A stretch of 64,000 bases of DNA from Isoetes taiwanensis (lineage: Eukaryota; Streptophyta; Lycopodiopsida; Isoetales; Isoetaceae). The notes under the pieces are model-generated. The model was not told the DNA's origin. It was given only the letters and a program-made list of their open reading frames with translations, and did not search any database. Position 1 is the first letter of the stretch. Each line of letters starts with the position of its first letter. Below are positions 61,738-64,000 of the stretch, in pieces. The stretch is taken from contig JAJEKV010000199.1 of assembly GCA_021234155.1 (NCBI GenBank), forward strand, positions 62,001 to 126,000, in the 5' to 3' direction. The translations under genes were made by a program, and so were the position numbers.

Positions 61738-62330
61738 AGATGTATCTTCTACAATGGCGTATTCTTTGGGATGGATGTGCCACCCTTTGTGGTGGAGGGG
61801 TTTTATTATGTATGATTTATCTTTTGTATGCTAACATGTATTCAGCCCAGCGACTGCTGATACCATTGAAGGCATGGGCGAATGACACCTCAGGTGTCCT
61901 TCGGTCATCCGTGGATGGTCCAAGTTAGGCGGAGGGGCCAGAACACATGGGTTTAGGGTGATTGCCATGGGAGGACTATCCTATATGTATCGTTCTTTGT
62001 CTTGGTATTATGAGGGAGGGCGTCACACCCTTTGTGGATTTTTTATGTAAAACCTCAATTTTATGCTAACATGGATTCCGCTTGTATAAGGGATATATGC
62101 ATTTACCATTGAAGGCATGGTCATAAAACACCTCATTGTCCTTCGCGCTTTTTAAGGTCGTGGATGGTCAGATTTAGGCGAAATACATCGCGAGATTGGA
62201 TTTTTAATGGTCTAAAGAATCCTTCCTGTATGTATTTGTGCGGCGTCCGAGTCCAAAAATATGTTATAGATCCACTCACATAATGGATATTTTGAAGTAA
62301 AACTATGTGAATTTATGCTAAGACATCCAA
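61738..62330. repeat. Tandem repeat of about 245 bp, 2.4 copies
   Basis: caccctttgtgg at 61,780 and 62,025, ttttatgctaacatg-type phrases, taccattgaaggcatgg at 61,861 and 62,104, tggatggtc..ttaggcg at 61,914 and 62,161, and ctgtatgtat at 62,227 mark successive units. The third is truncated after atttatgctaagacat. No coding potential. Confidence 0.75.
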
Positions 62331-62433
62331 TTCTACTAAATTACGTTTCTATAAAATGTTAAGAAAATAGGAAACAATAGCCACCATTTCTATAGTTTAG
62401 AAGCATTGGTAGAGGATGATAAAGTCATCTTTG

Positions 62434-63241
62434 GTTATTGCTAAGCTTTTTGTTCTTCTTGGATTACATCTTCATGGCCTTGTGTAAAGGTAATGGTATG
62501 TAGAAGACAACTTCTTTAAGATTAGGTGAAGGTAAGCCTCTAGGCAGCGTGACCCCCTAGCGACAAAGATATTGATCCTTTTCTATTTCGGTATGTGTTC
62601 CTCTATTTTTCCATGTAAAAAGCTCCATCAAATAGCCCACTCTTTAACAACCCGGGGAGATTCCATAATTGTTCCTATTCAAGCAAAGTACTTATCGGCG
62701 GACTATGCCATATCCTCTTTGTTGTGGCATGAACCCTCTCGGTCCTTTTGAGTTGTATATAAACATTTTCACCGGGCTTGTTAATAGAATCCCTTTCACT
62801 AATAGAATTTTTCCTCCACTTCCTTGCATTCTAACCATGCCACAAATCTTGCATAACTACTCTCTAAGCACGTCATGACTACTTGTCTTTATAAACAGTT
62901 ACACGAGGCATTAGGGGGACCATTTTGTGAAAGAGAGGATATCAACAACCTTGCAAAAAAAAAACCTCAAATTGAATGGGTGGACATAAACATCAATGTG
63001 TACCATAGAAAGAGATGTTTGTATGGCGTATTATTATATGGATGTGGAAACTAAAAACAACGATACAGTTATGGGCATTTGCAACACCTCAAGCTTTGTG
63101 GAATACATGTAACCAACAATTATAGTTAGGCAAGTTGGAACAATGAGATCAATATGCTGAGAACAAACCTTCTGGACATTCCAATGTAATTCGAGACATA
63201 TTTTTATCATGTATATTGACATTATGTCTTCAAATCCCATT
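62434..63241 (+). repeat. 0.8-kb dispersed direct duplication, copy 2
   Basis: Second copy of 50,090-50,912, same orientation, about 12.3 kb away. Small indels and a deletion near 63,040 distinguish it. Confidence 0.8.
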
Positions 63242-63414
63242 ACTAAAACTTCACCTTAGTGCCAAACACGTGTTGTGCCGTCTTCTGACAATTTATCGAT
63301 GGACAAGTTTTGTTTAGAGAAATGGAATATAAGACACAAATATATGAAAACAAATCCGCATAATAGTCTACTAAAAATATATAAAAATCTGATTGTAGAC
63401 ATGAACAGGTGTGG

Positions 63415-63660
63415 TCTTTTCATCAAAAGACTATAAGCTATGGTCATCAAAAACTATATTGCAAGATTGCTTCCTATTTCTTTTTGTGCGATCTTAGGGG
63501 ACAAAAGATCATAGCTTATCGGAGGTAGGCGTAGCTTTGGTCGATTTTGAGTAGTCACAGTCTTTTCATCAAAAGCGTAAGCTAAAAGTAGCCCGATTTT
63601 GAGATAGTGAGGGTGAATCATAGCTTTGGCCCGATTTTTGAGTAAGCAATGAGAAAAACA
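63415..63660. repeat. Degenerate repeat with hairpin-like units
   Basis: cttttcatcaaaag occurs at 63,416 and 63,562 and is itself a palindrome; agctttggnccgattttgagta occurs near 63,532 and 63,622, with a partial copy near 63,588. No gene in the remaining stretch to 64,000. Confidence 0.5.
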
Positions 63661-64000
63661 TTCTAGTTATAAAAGGATTAAACTGAGTCAAAGCGGTGCA
63701 AAAATACGAGGGGTTTTCTTTGTCACATTTGGCATGGGAAAGCAAAAGGCATGGGCATGGGCGAAAAGGCAAAAGCGGGATGCAAATACGAAAAAAATCA
63801 CCATGCCAGGGGATAACCAGTTAGAGCTCTTACACGGAGAATTTTGCGGAAGCGGGCGACGGGGAGATCCGGCGAGAGAATACATAAGGAAAATTTGGAG
63901 ATGTGGAGATTTTTTGGGGAACTTTACTATAATTTTTTTTGGCAAAAATAACATTCGTTATTTCTCGTTATTTTTAATAACCCGGATCGCAGCGTTAAGA

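Overview
This 64-kb window looks like nuclear DNA of a land plant with an intron-rich, repeat-dominated genome. The evidence is a soluble inorganic pyrophosphatase gene split by GT-AG introns, a long PLS-class pentatricopeptide-repeat (PPR) gene without introns, a receptor-like-kinase exon, LINEs, chromodomain Ty3/gypsy elements, initiator-Met-tRNA-type primer binding sites and several fold-back or tRNA-related short repeats. The PPR style (long runs of P-L-S triplets with LIH-A-II phrases) and the dense relic repeats suggest a seed-free vascular plant such as a fern, but this is inference. No bacterial, plastid or mitochondrial block was recognised.

Layout. 0-1.4 kb: 3' end of a LINE with poly(A), abutting a 499-bp fold-back element with near-identical 141-bp arms. 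1.5-12 kb: exon-like pieces of an unidentified minus-strand gene, interrupted at about 3.6-10.8 kb by a large non-coding, purine-biased repeat element with similar ends. 12.9-16.5 kb: a PPR relic, a gag zinc-knuckle relic and tRNA-related short repeats. 17-20.5 kb: minus-strand coding-like DNA of unknown nature and a broken receptor-like kinase. 22.7-24.3 kb: pyrophosphatase gene (plus), complete in exon structure but broken in exon 6. 24.9-28.7 kb: four tandem copies of a 0.96-kb unit. 29-31.4 kb: degenerate LINE. 31.5-34.4 kb: fold-back/LTR remnant and a tRNA-like tandem array. 35.6-38.5 kb: the PPR gene, with several lesions. 38.5-46 kb: mostly unrecognised DNA with an AT-rich palindrome. 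46.4-49 kb: short LTR-type element with gag relic. 50-63.3 kb: relic-rich block bounded by an 0.8-kb duplication and containing two decayed chromoviruses in opposite orientation and several tandem repeats.

Only the pyrophosphatase and the PPR locus are confidently host genes; the rest is mostly mobile or relic DNA. The frame breaks in the pyrophosphatase, PPR and kinase loci fall mostly in or next to short G runs. Either all three are decaying or part of the damage is an uncorrected assembly artefact. I did not find a convincing new multi-gene system. The most unusual structures are the four-copy tandem unit with a conserved reading frame, the fold-back family, and the two tRNA-like tandem arrays of shared design.
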